Notes: generated by a model from the sequence alone, not told the origin. A stretch of DNA of 64,000 nucleotides from CAIQPS01 sp963721365 (GCA_963721365.1 CAVRJE010000028.1:124001-188000); one strand, 5' to 3'. Shown: positions 28,625 to 38,117, counted from the stretch's first letter. Translations and numbers: made by a program.

Positions 28625-29431
28625 CTAGTCAAAGTTGAGCCCGCCGTCGACCAGCAGCGTCTGGCCGGTCATGAAGTCGCTGTCGGCCGAGGCAAGGAAG
28701 AACGCCGGCCCGGCCAGATCGCCGGCGATCTCGCTACGCTCGGTCAGGCACTGGCCCCGGCGGATCGCGTCGGCCCTCTGGAGAATGTCGCCGCCTTGGT
28801 CCAGGTTCGTCTGGGTGAGGGTGAAACCGGGAGCCAGCGCGTTGACCCGGATGCCGAGCCCGCCGAGTTCGCGCGCCATCGCCCGGGTGAAGCCGATGAC
28901 CCCACCCTTGCTCGAGATATAGGGCAGAAGGGTCGGAGGAGCCTCCCAGAACGTGGATGAGGTCACGTTCACGACCTTGCCGTAGCCCTGGGGCTTCATG
29001 TACGGGAACACGGCCCGGAGCATGAACCACATGCCGCGGAGGTTCACGTCGAGGATATGGTCCCATTCCTCAACGGCCCAGTCCACGAAGGTAGCCGACG
29101 TGTGAGCCGAGCCCGGGGCGGTGAAAGCGGCGGCGTTGTTGACGAGTATGTCGATGTGGCCGCCGTGCGCCGCGGCCAGCGAAGCCGCCGCGGCCTCACA
29201 CTGGTCGAGCCGGGTAAGGTCGCAAGTGAGGAGCAGGGCCTCTCCGCCCGCGGCCGCTATGCCGTCAACGACCAAGCGGGCGCGCTCCTCAGATACATCG
29301 AGGGCGCCAACCGCCGCCCCTTCAGCCGCGAGCCGCAGGGCGATGGAACGGCCGATGCTGTTGGCGCCGCCCGCCCCTGTCACCAGGGCGACCTTGCCCC
29401 GTAGACGTTGCGCTTTGCCCGCGTCCTGCAT
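28625..29431 (-). CDS. Short-chain dehydrogenase/reductase
   Basis: A 268-residue SDR. The cofactor site VTGAGGANSIGRSIALRL is longer than the classical TGxxxGIG. NNAAAF and the catalytic Ser-Tyr-Lys (NVTSSTFWEAPP...YISSKGG) are present, as is the C-terminal SDFMTGQTLLVDGG. The acidic LDVSEE loop after strand 2 suggests NAD. It closely resembles the SDR at 32952-33752, which shares the extended Gly loop and C-terminus. It lies 16 bases downstream of the aldo/keto reductase and 27 bases upstream of the hydrolase start. Confidence 0.9.
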   Translation of the reverse strand: MQDAGKAQRLRGKVALVTGAGGANSIGRSIALRLAAEGAAVGALDVSEERARLVVDGIAAAGGEALLLTCDLTRLDQCEAAAASLAAAHGGHIDILVNNAAAFTAPGSAHTSATFVDWAVEEWDHILDVNLRGMWFMLRAVFPYMKPQGYGKVVNVTSSTFWEAPPTLLPYISSKGGVIGFTRAMARELGGLGIRVNALAPGFTLTQTNLDQGGDILQRADAIRRGQCLTERSEIAGDLAGPAFFLASADSDFMTGQTLLVDGGLNFD

Positions 29432-29447
29432 GCTGCCGTCCCGCCGT

Positions 29448-30615
29448 CTACTCGAACATCTGGGCGGCGTTCGCCAGTTCTTTGATCACCTCAAGCTGCT
29501 GAGGACAGGCCTCCTCGCAGTGGCCGCACTCGGTGCACTCGGAGACCCGGGCCGTGTGCTTGATATCGACCTCCATGTTGTACCCCTTCTTCGCCCCCTC
29601 TGGATCGTCGAACAGCGAGGCGTCGTTCACACAGGAGAGAACGAGGGGAATGTCGATGCCCTGCGGACAGGGCATGCAGTAGCGGCACTTAGTGCAGTCG
29701 ACGACGGTCCGGGCCCGGTAGGCGTCGCGCACCCTATCGATGAGAGCCCGGTCGGCATTGGTCAATGATCCGGCTTGCGCCTGGGAGGCCAGCTCTACAT
29801 TGGCCACGACCTGCTCCATGGTACTCATGCCGCTGAGGAGCAGGCTCACCCGCTCGTCGTCCCAGACGAACCGTAGCGCCCATTCCACGGGCGAGCGCTT
29901 TACCGGGTAGCCGTCCCACAGTTCCTGGATGGGCGCGGGCACGGGAGGTGCCAGTCTTCCGCCCTTTGACCGGTTCCATCACGATGACGCCGAGGCCCCG
30001 CTCTGCCGCGTAGGCCAGTCCCGCCGCCCCCGCTTGGAAGTCGACGTCCAAGAAGTTGTACTGGATCTGGCAGAAATCCCAGTCGTATCCGTCGACCACC
30101 GGGGCGAACGCTGGAGGATCGTCGTGGTAGGAGAAGCCTGCAAAGCGGATCCGCCCGTCGGCTTTGGCAGCCTCCAGGAAGTCGACCACACCGAGGCCGG
30201 TCAACTTCTCCCATGGCTCGGCGCCCATGCCGTGCAGCAGGTAGCAGTCGATCCGATCGGTCCGGAGACGCTCCAGCTGGCCGGCCAGAATACGCTCCAT
30301 GTCTTCCCGCGACTTGACAAGCCAGTGCGGCATCTTTGTGGCGAGGAGTACCTTGTCCCGGTAGCCGGCGGCCAGAACGTCACCCACGAAACCTTCGCTG
30401 TTGCCCGGGGTATCGTCGAAGCTGGCGCCGTGGTAGGGGAAGGCGGTGTCGATGTAGTTCACTCCGTGATCGAGAGCGTAGTACAGCATCTCGGTGGCCA
30501 GAGGAACGTCGATGCATTCACGGCGGCCGTCGATGACCGGCAGCCTCATAGCACCGAAACCCAGGATGGAGACTTGTTGCCCCGTCCGGCCGAGGGGGCG
30601 ATATAGCATCGTCAT
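29448..30615 (-). CDS. Aldo/keto reductase with C-terminal 2x[4Fe-4S] domain (frameshifted)
   Basis: About 389 residues after repair. The AKR barrel has the catalytic Asp/Tyr (YIDTAFPYHG), Lys (LATKMPHW) and His (CYLLHGM). The C-terminus holds a bacterial ferredoxin-like domain, CTKCRYCMPCPQGIDIP and CTECGHCEEACPQQLEV, as in the anaerobe family of Fe-S aldo/keto reductases. This suggests coupling of carbonyl reduction to ferredoxin-type electrons. A frame break lies at about 29945 (after EPVKGRK). The start ATG is 6 bases after a TATCCT -10 element with no ribosome site. It is the first gene of the five-gene operon. Confidence 0.85.
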
Positions 30616-30627
30616 GCGCCCAGGATA
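30615..30627 (-). promoter_or_regulatory. -10 element for a leaderless AKR operon mRNA
   Basis: TATCCT (30627-30622 on the minus strand) ends 6 bases before the ATG at 30615, and no ribosome site lies between. It would drive the whole AKR-SDR-hydrolase-thioesterase-Ldh2 operon. Confidence 0.45.
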
Positions 30628-30719
30628 TCAGACGGCCGCAAGCGCCGGGTGCCGAGCCCGGCAGAGAAGACCGGCACAGTTCGCGCGCAAGTGCCGACGC
30701 AGATCCTGGGAGCCACGCC

Positions 30720-30923
30720 CTAGTCTGCGAGGGTGTCGGGCTGCCCCGCGAAGGAATCAAGCTTCTGGACCAAGGCCTCGAAGAGGTCCTCCCGCTCCTG
30801 TAGATACACGCGCAGAGCCCGCGAGTCGGTGTTGGCGATCTCGAACAGCATCGCCTTGCGGTAGCGCTCTATGACGAAGCGGACAAGCTCGATCTCTTTG
30901 GTGCTCAGAGGAACATCGACCAT
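30720..30923 (-). CDS. Small hypothetical protein
   Basis: A 67-residue, mostly helical, charged protein. It starts MVDVPLSTKEIELVRFVIE and has a second helix LRVYLQEREDLFEALVQKL. ATG 30923 is preceded by GAAGGGAG at a good distance, which supports translation. No Cys, signal or membrane segment is present. I do not recognise the family. It lies between the AKR operon and the DUF6777 gene, past that gene's terminator, so it probably has its own promoter. Confidence 0.5.
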   Translation of the reverse strand: MVDVPLSTKEIELVRFVIERYRKAMLFEIANTDSRALRVYLQEREDLFEALVQKLDSFAGQPDTLAD

Positions 30924-31013
30924 GACTGCTCCCTTCTCTCGGATCGCCGCTTCTCATGTGATGCCCCGACGGACAGAAAAGAAACCAGGTGAGGAAGGAC
31001 AAGGCCGGAAAGC

Positions 31014-31047
31014 GGGGCGCCGCCGCCGAACCCGGCGGCGGCGCCCC
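31014..31047 (-). terminator. Long GC-rich terminator hairpin after the DUF6777 gene
   Basis: GGGGCGCCGCCGCCG (31014-31028) and its exact complement (31033-31047) form a perfect 15-base-pair stem with a 4-base loop, 35 bases past the minus-strand stop at 31083. Only a short TTT follows. Confidence 0.6.
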
Positions 31048-31082
31048 GTAGTCACCGCACACGTTGCTGCCCAGAAGGGCGC

Positions 31083-32809
31083 CTACATGGCAATCTGCTT
31101 GGTCACCTGCCACTCGGCCTTCATGCTCGCGCCCTGGCCTTCCGACGTGAGCACTCCGTTGATCACGAGGGTCTGGTCCAATCTGCTCACGGTCCCGGTC
31201 ATGCCCCCCGTCGCCCCTTCGGAGGCCGGCATTATGAACGTCAGCGTATCCCCGGATATGGTGAAGCTGAGCGTCTGTGGTTCACTCGTCGTGCCGCTGC
31301 CCCCGAGAGACGAAGCGTCGATGTTCATGACGGCGGTCCCGCCCGCGCCCCCTGCCTCGACCGTGATCGTCATCTCCATGGGAAGTGGCTGGCCCTTGAG
31401 GGCTTCGAGCAGAGCCGGGTCACAGCCCTGACCTTGTGCGGCCTGGGCAACTTCATCGGGGATGATGATCTCGGTGATGGTCATGGTCCCGCTCCATACG
31501 CCGTTCAGCTCGCTGCTGTCGATGGGCCCACCGCCACCGGTGGTGGTCGAGGTGGTATCGGTCGAAGGCGGAACGGTAGTGTCGGTGGAAGGCGGCGAGG
31601 TGGTCGTGGTCGTGTCTCCCCGGAACCTTGCTCCGGCGGCGGCCCATCGGACCCGCCCTCAGTGCCTGCCGGGCGTCCGAACGGCTCCCCGGTGTGGATG
31701 TCGATAACCGTGAAGGTGTCGATGATGATCGTCGTCTGCTGGATGACGATGATGGTCGTCGGGTCGAAGCCCGGCCACGCGGGTCCCGTGTAGACCGGGG
31801 GCTTGTAGGTGGGGATGGGCGGGGTCAGCGGGTTGCCGCACTCACACCGTTTGCGCGGGACCCCGTACCGGTCGACGAGGATCAACTGCCCCGCCTGCAG
31901 CACCGACTGCCGTGGAGTGGGATGGCCGTTCTTGTAGCCGTAGTTGGTGACCCTGATGTCCCGGGTCAGAAGCATGGGAGTGAGCTCGGCGAAGTAAGCG
32001 CGGAGCTGGCTCGGCTGTACCTTGTTGCCTCCGCTCCAGCGAAGAGTGGGGTCGCTGTTGAGCGCTTCGCAGAAGGCCGCCGCTTTGTTCGGGTTGGCCT
32101 CCAGGAACGCCAGTTCTCCTTCCTTGTCCGAGACCATCTCGTCCTTGGACCCGCCGTAGAGCGCCGGGGTATCTCCCGGGTAGGCGACAAGGACCGTCGG
32201 CGGAATAGAGGTGCTGGCGGTGGTGGTGCTTGCCGCCTGGGTGGTGGGAGTGGCCGTGACCGTGGTGGTCGTGGTCACCGGCGGAAGCGTCACCTGAGGG
32301 TTGGGAATCTTCAGCGTGGTGGTGGGGCCGACGACGACGAACTGCTCGCCGGCAAAAGAATCGGGGCCCGCCACCCCGGAGGGCTCGAGGAGGATCTCCC
32401 CCTCCTGCTGCACGAACGCATCTGCGTCGTTGTTGTACCAGAAGCCGAAGTAGGCGGCGAGACCCGCTCCGACGAGAACGAGCACTACGACCGGGATCAG
32501 CCAGTAGAGCAGGCTGGATCTCTTCGGCTGCGCTACCCCGTAGGCGGGTGCCGCCGCGTAGCTGGGGGCCGCTGCGTATCCCACCGGCACGGCGGCCGGC
32601 GGTGGAGCGGACGCGGGGAAGAGGCCCGGGATCTGCGAAGCGGGACGCCAATCGGGCAACTGCTCGTTCCAGACAAGATCCTCGGGAACGAGCAGACCGC
32701 CGCGCGCGTAGGAGACCAGATTCTCCCAGGTGACGGGGCCGAATTGCTGGCCGGGAGGACCCCCTCGCTTGGAGTAGTACCAGCCGGAGTCCATCGCATC
32801 TGCACTCAT
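31083..32809 (-). CDS. GYF_2 (DUF4339) / DUF6777 membrane protein (frameshifted)
   Basis: About 575 residues after repair. The N-terminal GYF_2/DUF4339 domain has GWYYSKRGGPPGQQFGPVTW and ends DWRPASQIPGL. An Ala/Pro linker and one membrane helix (LLYWLIPVVVLVLVGAGLAAY) follow. The external part is a DUF6777 domain (QEGEILLEPSGVAGPDSF, ALYGGSKDEMVSDKEGELAF, VTNYGYKNGHPTPRQSVL, CECGNPLTPP). After a Thr/Pro linker a C-terminal beta domain (MTITEIIIPDEVAQAAQG onward, about 130 residues) completes the protein. A frame break at about 31625 separates it. ATG 32809 follows GGAGGGGG. DUF6777 proteins are typical of actinobacteria; function unknown. Confidence 0.75.
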
Positions 32810-32951
32810 GCTACCCCCTCCAGGTACGGCTTGCAGGTCACGCACCGGCGTGCCGACCGTTCGCCTCCGAGCATTTCACCGCGCGTCGCATTATGCAAGT
32901 GCCGGGGCGCCTGCGGCGTGACGCGCGGAGGGGTCCCTTGCCCGGCACACC

Positions 32952-33752
32952 TCAGTGTGGCGTCACCCCGCCATCGACCAGGAGCGTCTGACAGGTCATG
33001 AAATCGCTATCGGGCGAGGCCAGGAAGAACGCCGGGCCGGCGAGATCCTCGGGCACCTCGTTCCGCTCGCCGAGCGCCTGCACCTCCCGGTTCTTGGCGT
33101 ACCACTGCTGGGAGTCCTTGGTGAGTTCCAACTGAGCGTCGGAGACCGTGAACCCGGGGGCGATGGCGTTGACCCGTATGCCGTATTGGCCGAGTTCCTT
33201 GCCCAGGGAGTGGGTGAAGCCGAGGATCCCGCCTTTGCTCGTGGTGTAGTGGATGAAGCCGGGCACGCCCTGGAAGAACGTAGACGAGCTGAGGTTGATC
33301 ATCTTTCCGTAGTGCTGCGCCTTCATGTAGGGGAAGACGGCACGCGCCATGAACCAGGTGCCACGCAGGTTGACGTCCTGCATCTTGTCCCACTCCTCGG
33401 GCTCCCACTCGTCGAACGGCCGCCACGCCCCCATCCCGCCAAAGTAGGCTGCGTTGTTGACGAGGATGTCGATGCGACCGTTCCAGGCGTCCGCAACCTG
33501 TTTCGCGGCGGCTTCGCACTGCGCCAGGTCGGTGATATCGCAGGTAACGGCGATGGCCGTGCCGCCCGCGGCCGCTATCTCGCCAGCCACCCTCGTAGCC
33601 CCCTCGGCGTTGATGTCGAGCACGGCGACCCAGGCCCCCTCCCGCGCGTAGCGCAGGCTGATCGCCCGCCCGATGCTGTTGTTGCCGCCGCCACCGGTGA
33701 CTATCGCTACCTTGCCGTCCAGACGACCGGGCGCCCCGACCGTGTCAGCCAT
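32952..33752 (-). CDS. Short-chain dehydrogenase/reductase, paralogue
   Basis: A 266-residue SDR with VTGGGGNNSIGRAISLRY at the cofactor site, NNAAYFGG, and catalytic Ser-Tyr-Lys in NLSSSTFFQGVPG...YTTSKGG. LDINAE after strand 2 indicates NAD preference. The same elongated Gly loop and the SDFMT-QTLLVDGG ending as in the SDR at 28625-29431 show the two are paralogues, probably acting on related substrates. ATG 33752 follows AAAGGCGG. It is monocistronic and apparently intact. Confidence 0.9.
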   Translation of the reverse strand: MADTVGAPGRLDGKVAIVTGGGGNNSIGRAISLRYAREGAWVAVLDINAEGATRVAGEIAAAGGTAIAVTCDITDLAQCEAAAKQVADAWNGRIDILVNNAAYFGGMGAWRPFDEWEPEEWDKMQDVNLRGTWFMARAVFPYMKAQHYGKMINLSSSTFFQGVPGFIHYTTSKGGILGFTHSLGKELGQYGIRVNAIAPGFTVSDAQLELTKDSQQWYAKNREVQALGERNEVPEDLAGPAFFLASPDSDFMTCQTLLVDGGVTPH

Positions 33753-33841
33753 GCTGTCCGCCTTTCTCAGGTTCTTGCACTCGAGTGAGCACCACGAGCA
33801 TACTGACCCGACAGAATGCTGGGGCGAACAGGAGCAGATAC

Positions 33842-34289
33842 ATGAGATATACCGAGGCAGCGCTGGGCCGGGTGTTCGTACTCCGCCTTGAGGACGGGGA
33901 CGCCCTCAACAATACCCTGGAGGCCTTCGCGCGTGATCGCGAAATCAGCCGGGCGGTCGCCTTCTACGTGGGAGGCGGCGCCGGCGGGACCAGCCTCGTC
34001 GTCGGTCCCGACGCAGGCTCGCGACGACGCGGTCGTGCCCCTTTTCCACACGCTCGCGGGCGCCCACGAGACGTTCGCCGTCGGCACCCTCTTCCCCAAC
34101 GAGGCGGGCGAGCCCGTACTCCACATGCACGCGGCTTGCGGCCGGGAGGGCGATGCCGCAGTCGGCTGCACGCGGGCAGGACTCGAGACCTGGTTGATCG
34201 GGGAGGTCGTGCTGATCGAGATCACGGGCACTGAAGCCTCGCGGCGGCGCGACCCGGTGACCGGCTTCGAACTGTTGGAGCTTCCTTAG
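33842..34289 (+). CDS. PPC domain (DUF296) protein (frameshifted)
   Basis: About 148 residues after repair. It shows the PPC/DUF296 fold: RVFVLRLEDGDALNNTLEAF, SRAVAFYVGGGAGG, PVLHMHAACGREG with the metal-site HxH, and WLIGEVVLIEI. In plants this domain is joined to AT-hooks; bacterial stand-alone versions are trimeric and of unknown role. One frame break lies at about 34017 (repaired reading ARDDAVVPLFHTLAGA). ATG 33842 follows AGGAGC. Confidence 0.8.
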
Positions 34290-34323
34290 CGGTCCCGGAC
34301 GACCTCCGGGATCAGAACAGGCC

Positions 34324-34695
34324 TCAGCCGGGAGCCGGCAGAGCGAACGACAGCACCACGACAGCGATGCCGAGGGCGACCGACAGCAGTTGGAGCCAGT
34401 GCCGGTAGCCGACGGTGGTGAGCAGCACCCCCGCCCAGCCGAGAAGGACGACGCCCGCTTCCACGGAGACCAACCGGCCGACGTGCGCCTGCACCAGAAG
34501 AAGCGCGGCGGCGGCGAGAAGACTTCCCCCTACGAGCACCAGGAGCACGAGACCCGGCCAGAAGAAGGTCCTGAAGGGAGTGCCGCGCAGCCACTCCCGA
34601 GAAAGACCGCGGGCTCCGGCAAGCAGGTACGCCCCGCCTGCAACGGCAGCGATGCCGATAGCGAGGTCGAGCACGATGACAATGGTCCTGAGCAT
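34324..34695 (-). CDS. Small four-helix membrane protein
   Basis: A 123-residue protein with four hydrophobic segments: TIVIVLDLAIGIAAVAGGAY, FFWPGLVLLVLVGGSLL, EAGVVLLGWAGVLLTTVGY and LLSVALGIAVVVLSFAL. The start MLRTIVIV (ATG 34695) was chosen because a -10 element (TATAGT) lies exactly 6 bases upstream, leaving no room for a ribosome site; the longer frame upstream reads Arg-rich sequence unlike a protein start. I do not recognise the family or its function. Confidence 0.6.
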   Translation of the reverse strand: MLRTIVIVLDLAIGIAAVAGGAYLLAGARGLSREWLRGTPFRTFFWPGLVLLVLVGGSLLAAAALLLVQAHVGRLVSVEAGVVLLGWAGVLLTTVGYRHWLQLLSVALGIAVVVLSFALPAPG

Positions 34696-34707
34696 GCGTG
34701 CACTATA
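34695..34707 (-). promoter_or_regulatory. -10 element for a leaderless membrane-protein mRNA
   Basis: TATAGT (34707-34702 on the minus strand) ends 6 bases before ATG 34695, so transcription is expected to begin at the start codon. Confidence 0.45.
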
Positions 34708-34832
34708 CCCGAAGCGTCGGCGGCCGCCGCCCGAGCGCTGCGCCCGTGAAGCGTGGGCCACCCCGGCCGCGAAGGAACATGGCCGGGTGTGGTTAACGTC
34801 CTAAACTGTACCTATAGGGAGGGAGGTCCCCC

Positions 34833-35766
34833 ATGCCGCGCAGTTCGACCGTGTTCGGTTCCTTCGCAGCGCTCCTAGTCCTCATCTTGGCCCTCGCCGC
34901 TGCGGGGTGTGGCACCGTCGACAGGCCACCGGGCGGAGATGGCTCGAGCACCACTTCCCCGCCCAGTTCTACGTCCACGACGTTCCCCCCCGGGACCATC
35001 TCTCACCCCACGGGCGCCGACGAGGTCGTGCTTCGGGTCTCGACGGGAGGCGGCTTCGTTCCCATTGAGTACAACTACACGATGGTCCCCGAGTTCACGC
35101 TGTACGGCGACGGGCGGATCATCGTGAAAGGACCGACCACGGAACAATTCCCGGGGCGCGCGCTGCCGAATCTCCAGACGACCGTGGTGTCCGAGGAGGC
35201 GATCCAGGCGATCCTGGCTGCGGCCAAGGAAGCCGGGCTGTTCCAGAACGGCATCGACTACGGTAGCCCGGGAGTGGCCGACGTCGGGACGACGACCTTC
35301 ACGGTCAACGCCGACGGCACCACCTACACATCTCAGATCTATGCGCTCGGCTTTGAGGACGGGGGCAACCTGACCATGCAGCAGCAACAGGCCCGGGCCG
35401 CTATCAGCGACCTGCAGGGCAAGGTCAGCGACCCCTCCACCCTGATCGCGGCGCAACTCGTCTGGGAACCCTACGACTTCACCGCCCTCGAGGTGTACAG
35501 CAGGCCGGTCGACCCGATCGCTGAGCACCGACCAGACCGACATCCAGCCGAACCATCTGCCCTGGCCTCTCGCCGACCTGGCGACCAGCGGCGAAGAGGT
35601 GGCCAATTCCCAGGGACTTCGCAAGGTGGTGGTCTCCGGCGAGGACCTCGCGACGCTGAAGCCCTTGCTCGACAAAGCTACCCAGATAACCCTGTGGAAG
35701 AGCGGGGACACCGACTACAACCTGTGGTTCCGGCCGCTCCTGCCCGACGAGGTGGCCGGCCTCTGA
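34833..35766 (+). CDS. Secreted lipoprotein (frameshifted)
   Basis: About 310 residues after repair. A signal peptide ends in LALAAAGCG, a lipobox, followed by a Ser/Thr/Pro linker. The mature domain has FTLYGDGRIIVKG and DGTTYTSQIYALGFEDGG, reminiscent of a repeated beta structure in actinobacterial lipoproteins; I do not know its function. A frame break lies at about 35517, after which the reading LSTDQTDIQPNHLPWPLA continues to a stop at 35766. ATG 34833 follows GGGAGGGAGG. Confidence 0.7.
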
Positions 35767-35818
35767 GCGGGACCGAGTAGGGTCGGCGCCCGGCCTTGGC
35801 CGGGCGCCCGCCGCATGG

Positions 35819-35832
35819 TAGTCTGCGGAGCA
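35819..35832 (+). promoter_or_regulatory. -10 element near the ABC ATPase start
   Basis: TAGTCT (35819-35824) ends 7 bases before ATG 35832, so the mRNA is probably leaderless or nearly so. A GGAG also overlaps this spacing, so the case is weaker than the others. Confidence 0.3.
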
Positions 35833-36758
35833 TGCCAGCGGCCATCGCCACACAGGGACTCACCAAGATCTACGGCAGACGGTTGGGCATCGAGGGGCTC
35901 GACCTCGAGGTCCGGAGCGGCGAGATCTTCGGGTTCATCGGCCCGAATGGGGCCGGCAAGACCACCACGATACGGCTGCTGCTCGACCTGCTCCACCCGA
36001 CCAGGGGACGCGCGGAGGTCCTGGGCCTCGACTCCCACCGGCAGAGCGTGGAGGTGCGCAGGTCCGTGGGGTATCTGCCGGGCGAGTTCGGACTCGACGT
36101 GCGAATGACCGGCCGCCAGCTGGTGAGGAACTTCGCCCGTCTGCGCGGCATGCAGGATCTGGGCAGCGCGGATCGGCTTGCGGAACGGCTGGGCGTGGAC
36201 CTCGACCTACCGACGGGACGTTTGAGTCGCGGCAACCGCCAGAAGGTGGGCCTCGTGCAGGCGCTCTTCCACGAGCCCGCCCTCGCCATCCTGGACGAGC
36301 CGACCACCGGTCTCGACCCGCTTGTCCAGGACACGTTCCTCCAGATCCTTCGCGAGGCCCGAGCCGAAGGCAGGACGATCTTCCTCTCGTCGCACATCCT
36401 GAGCGAGGTGGAGAGGGTGTGCGACCGGGTCGCGATAGTGCGGGGCGGCCGCCTCGCCGCCCTCGAGACCACCGAGTCGCTCCTGGAAAGGCGGCGCAAG
36501 CGGGTGACGCTCGTCTTTGCCGCTCCCGTCGATGCCTCGGCGTTCGCCGCTCTCCCGGGCGTCACGGACGTCCACACTCAGGGGACGACCGTGTCGATGA
36601 GCGTAGGGGACGGCATCGACGCCATCGTCAAGCTCGCCGCCCGCTACACCCTGCTCGACCTGAACGTGGAACATCCCAGCCTCGATGAGGTGTTCCTGGG
36701 CTACTACGAGCAGCAGCCGCCCGCCGCGGGCGCTGGTCTCGCGGGGACGCGGCCATGA
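35832..36758 (+). CDS. ABC transporter ATP-binding protein
   Basis: A 308-residue ATPase of the ABC-2 (drug or polymer export) type. Walker A is GPNGAGKTTTIR, the Q-loop follows in VGYLPGEFGLD, the signature is LSRGNRQKVGLVQAL (a variant of LSGGQ), Walker B is LAILDEPTTGLD, and the switch His is in SSHILSEVERVCD. The C-terminal domain (RRKRVTLVFAAP onward) is the usual regulatory extension. The stop overlaps the permease start by 4 bases. The gene is intact. The cargo is unknown. Confidence 0.9.
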   Translation: MPAAIATQGLTKIYGRRLGIEGLDLEVRSGEIFGFIGPNGAGKTTTIRLLLDLLHPTRGRAEVLGLDSHRQSVEVRRSVGYLPGEFGLDVRMTGRQLVRNFARLRGMQDLGSADRLAERLGVDLDLPTGRLSRGNRQKVGLVQALFHEPALAILDEPTTGLDPLVQDTFLQILREARAEGRTIFLSSHILSEVERVCDRVAIVRGGRLAALETTESLLERRRKRVTLVFAAPVDASAFAALPGVTDVHTQGTTVSMSVGDGIDAIVKLAARYTLLDLNVEHPSLDEVFLGYYEQQPPAAGAGLAGTRP

Positions 36759-37555
36759 CCGGGACCGGGCATTGGTGGCTGCTGACGAAGCAGCAACTGC
36801 GCGGCCGGGTGCGCTCCATCGTTATCTGGGGCGTCGCGCTGGGAGGCCTCGGGGCGCTCTACGTGGCCCTGTTCCCCAGCATGAGCGAGTTCCTGCGGCA
36901 GTACCTGGAGCAGGCGTCCCAGCAGATGCAGCAGTTCATGGGCCAGCTGCAGGATTCGATGACGATCGAGGGCTGGATGGAGATGGAGTTCTACACGTCG
37001 ATCGTCCCCATCGCGCTTCCTTTCATGGTTATCCCTATAGGCGCACGCGCGGTGTCGGGAAGCGAGGAGAGAAAGACGTTGGATCTGCTGCTCAGCAATC
37101 CGCTGCCTCGCTGGCACGTTGTCGCCTCCGCGCTCGGCACCATGGCCGGCGCTCTGGCCTGCGTCCTCGGGATCACCTGGATCCTGACCTCCATCGCCGT
37201 CCCCGCGGCCGGCGTGGGCCTCGGGCCCGGCCGGTTGGCGGCCGCCCTCTTCGTACTTTGGGTCTTCTGCCTGCTCTTTGGCGCGCTCGCGCTGCTCGTT
37301 TCCACCTGGGTCAGACGGTCGTTCCTCGCCATCGTGATCCCCGCCGTCGTGCTCGTGGCGATGTACGTCGTCGGAAACCTCGCTCAGGTGTCGAAGAGCG
37401 CGGAGCCGATCCGGGTGTTCTCCCTGTTCTATCACCTGGGCCATCCCCTCAAAGGCGACTTCCCCTGGACGGCCGTGCTCCTCATGCTCGCGGCGATCTG
37501 CGTGATCGGCGCTGCCGCGGTGGCAGCGTTCGACCGGCGGGATATCTACACCTAA
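36755..37555 (+). CDS. ABC-2 type permease
   Basis: A 266-residue membrane protein. Six hydrophobic segments can be followed (SIVIWGVALGGLGALYVALF; SIVPIALPFMVIPIGARAV; ALGTMAGALACVLGITWIL; LFVLWVFCLLFGALALLV; FLAIVIPAVVLVAMYVVG; AVLLMLAAICVIGAAAVAAF). A Gln/Met-rich external loop (QYLEQASQQMQQFMGQLQ) follows the first helix. GSEERKTLDLLLSNPLPRW is the coupling-helix region typical of ABC-2 permeases. It forms an exporter with the preceding ATPase through a 4-base overlap. Confidence 0.85.
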   Translation: MTGTGHWWLLTKQQLRGRVRSIVIWGVALGGLGALYVALFPSMSEFLRQYLEQASQQMQQFMGQLQDSMTIEGWMEMEFYTSIVPIALPFMVIPIGARAVSGSEERKTLDLLLSNPLPRWHVVASALGTMAGALACVLGITWILTSIAVPAAGVGLGPGRLAAALFVLWVFCLLFGALALLVSTWVRRSFLAIVIPAVVLVAMYVVGNLAQVSKSAEPIRVFSLFYHLGHPLKGDFPWTAVLLMLAAICVIGAAAVAAFDRRDIYT

Positions 37556-37603
37556 GCGGGCCACCCTCGTACCCCAGCCCGCCGTCACCGGAGGCGGCAG
37601 GGC

Positions 37604-37630
37604 TTGTAAACTGACAAAACATTGTATACA
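37604..37630 (+). promoter_or_regulatory. Promoter and dyad upstream of the Rrf2 gene
   Basis: TTGTAA (37604-37609) is followed after 15 bases by TATACA (37625-37630). The -10 lies inside the palindrome TGTATACA (37623-37630), within an AT-rich patch. A dyad over the -10 suggests the Rrf2 protein represses its own gene, as many family members do. Confidence 0.4.
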
Positions 37631-37678
37631 TTCCTATCATGACTTTCGCAATAACCTATTGAAGGATTCGTACGAGCC

Positions 37679-38104
37679 ATGATGACCATATCCACCAGGG
37701 GCCGGTATGCCACCAGGATGGTCGTGTTGCTCGCGGCTGAGGAGCCGGGAGTGTCCATGACCAAGAACGAGATCGCGGACGCCGAAGGGATCTCGGCCGG
37801 ATACGTACAGCAGCTCATGATGGCCCTGCGCCTCGGGAACATCGTGGACAGCCACCGCGGCCGAGAAGGTGGTTTCAGCCTTTCCAGGCCGGCGGAGGAG
37901 ATCACGGTCGCCGACGTGCTCAAGGCTGTGGAGGGTGAAGTCATGCCGGCCCCGTGCCACGGAGTCGGGCATTGCGCCCGAGCCGATGAGTGCCCCACCC
38001 GTCCCATCTGGGAGGAGGCCGCGGAGTTGCTGAACGGCCTTTTCGACAAGACCACGATCGCCTCGCTCGTAGAGCGGCAAGTGGCGGGCTGCTCTACCGA
38101 CTAG
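37679..38104 (+). CDS. Rrf2-family regulator with Cys cluster motif
   Basis: A 141-residue winged-helix regulator. The N-terminal helix-turn-helix (STRGRYATRMVVLLA, then SMTKNEIADAEGISAGYVQQLM) and wing (SHRGREGGFSLSRPAEEI) match Rrf2. Three Cys in CHGVGHCARADEC fit the C-x5-C-x5-C pattern that binds an iron-sulfur cluster in IscR/NsrR-like members. It probably senses oxygen, NO or Fe-S status. No Fe-S assembly genes adjoin it, so its targets are unknown. Two adjacent ATG codons (37679, 37682) can serve as start. Confidence 0.85.
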   Translation: MMTISTRGRYATRMVVLLAAEEPGVSMTKNEIADAEGISAGYVQQLMMALRLGNIVDSHRGREGGFSLSRPAEEITVADVLKAVEGEVMPAPCHGVGHCARADECPTRPIWEEAAELLNGLFDKTTIASLVERQVAGCSTD

Positions 38105-38117
38105 CGCTGCGCCGCTC

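Noticed and set aside
30001..30600. Antisense frame over the aldo/keto reductase
   Set aside because: No ribosome site, no domains, and the opposite strand encodes a full AKR active site.
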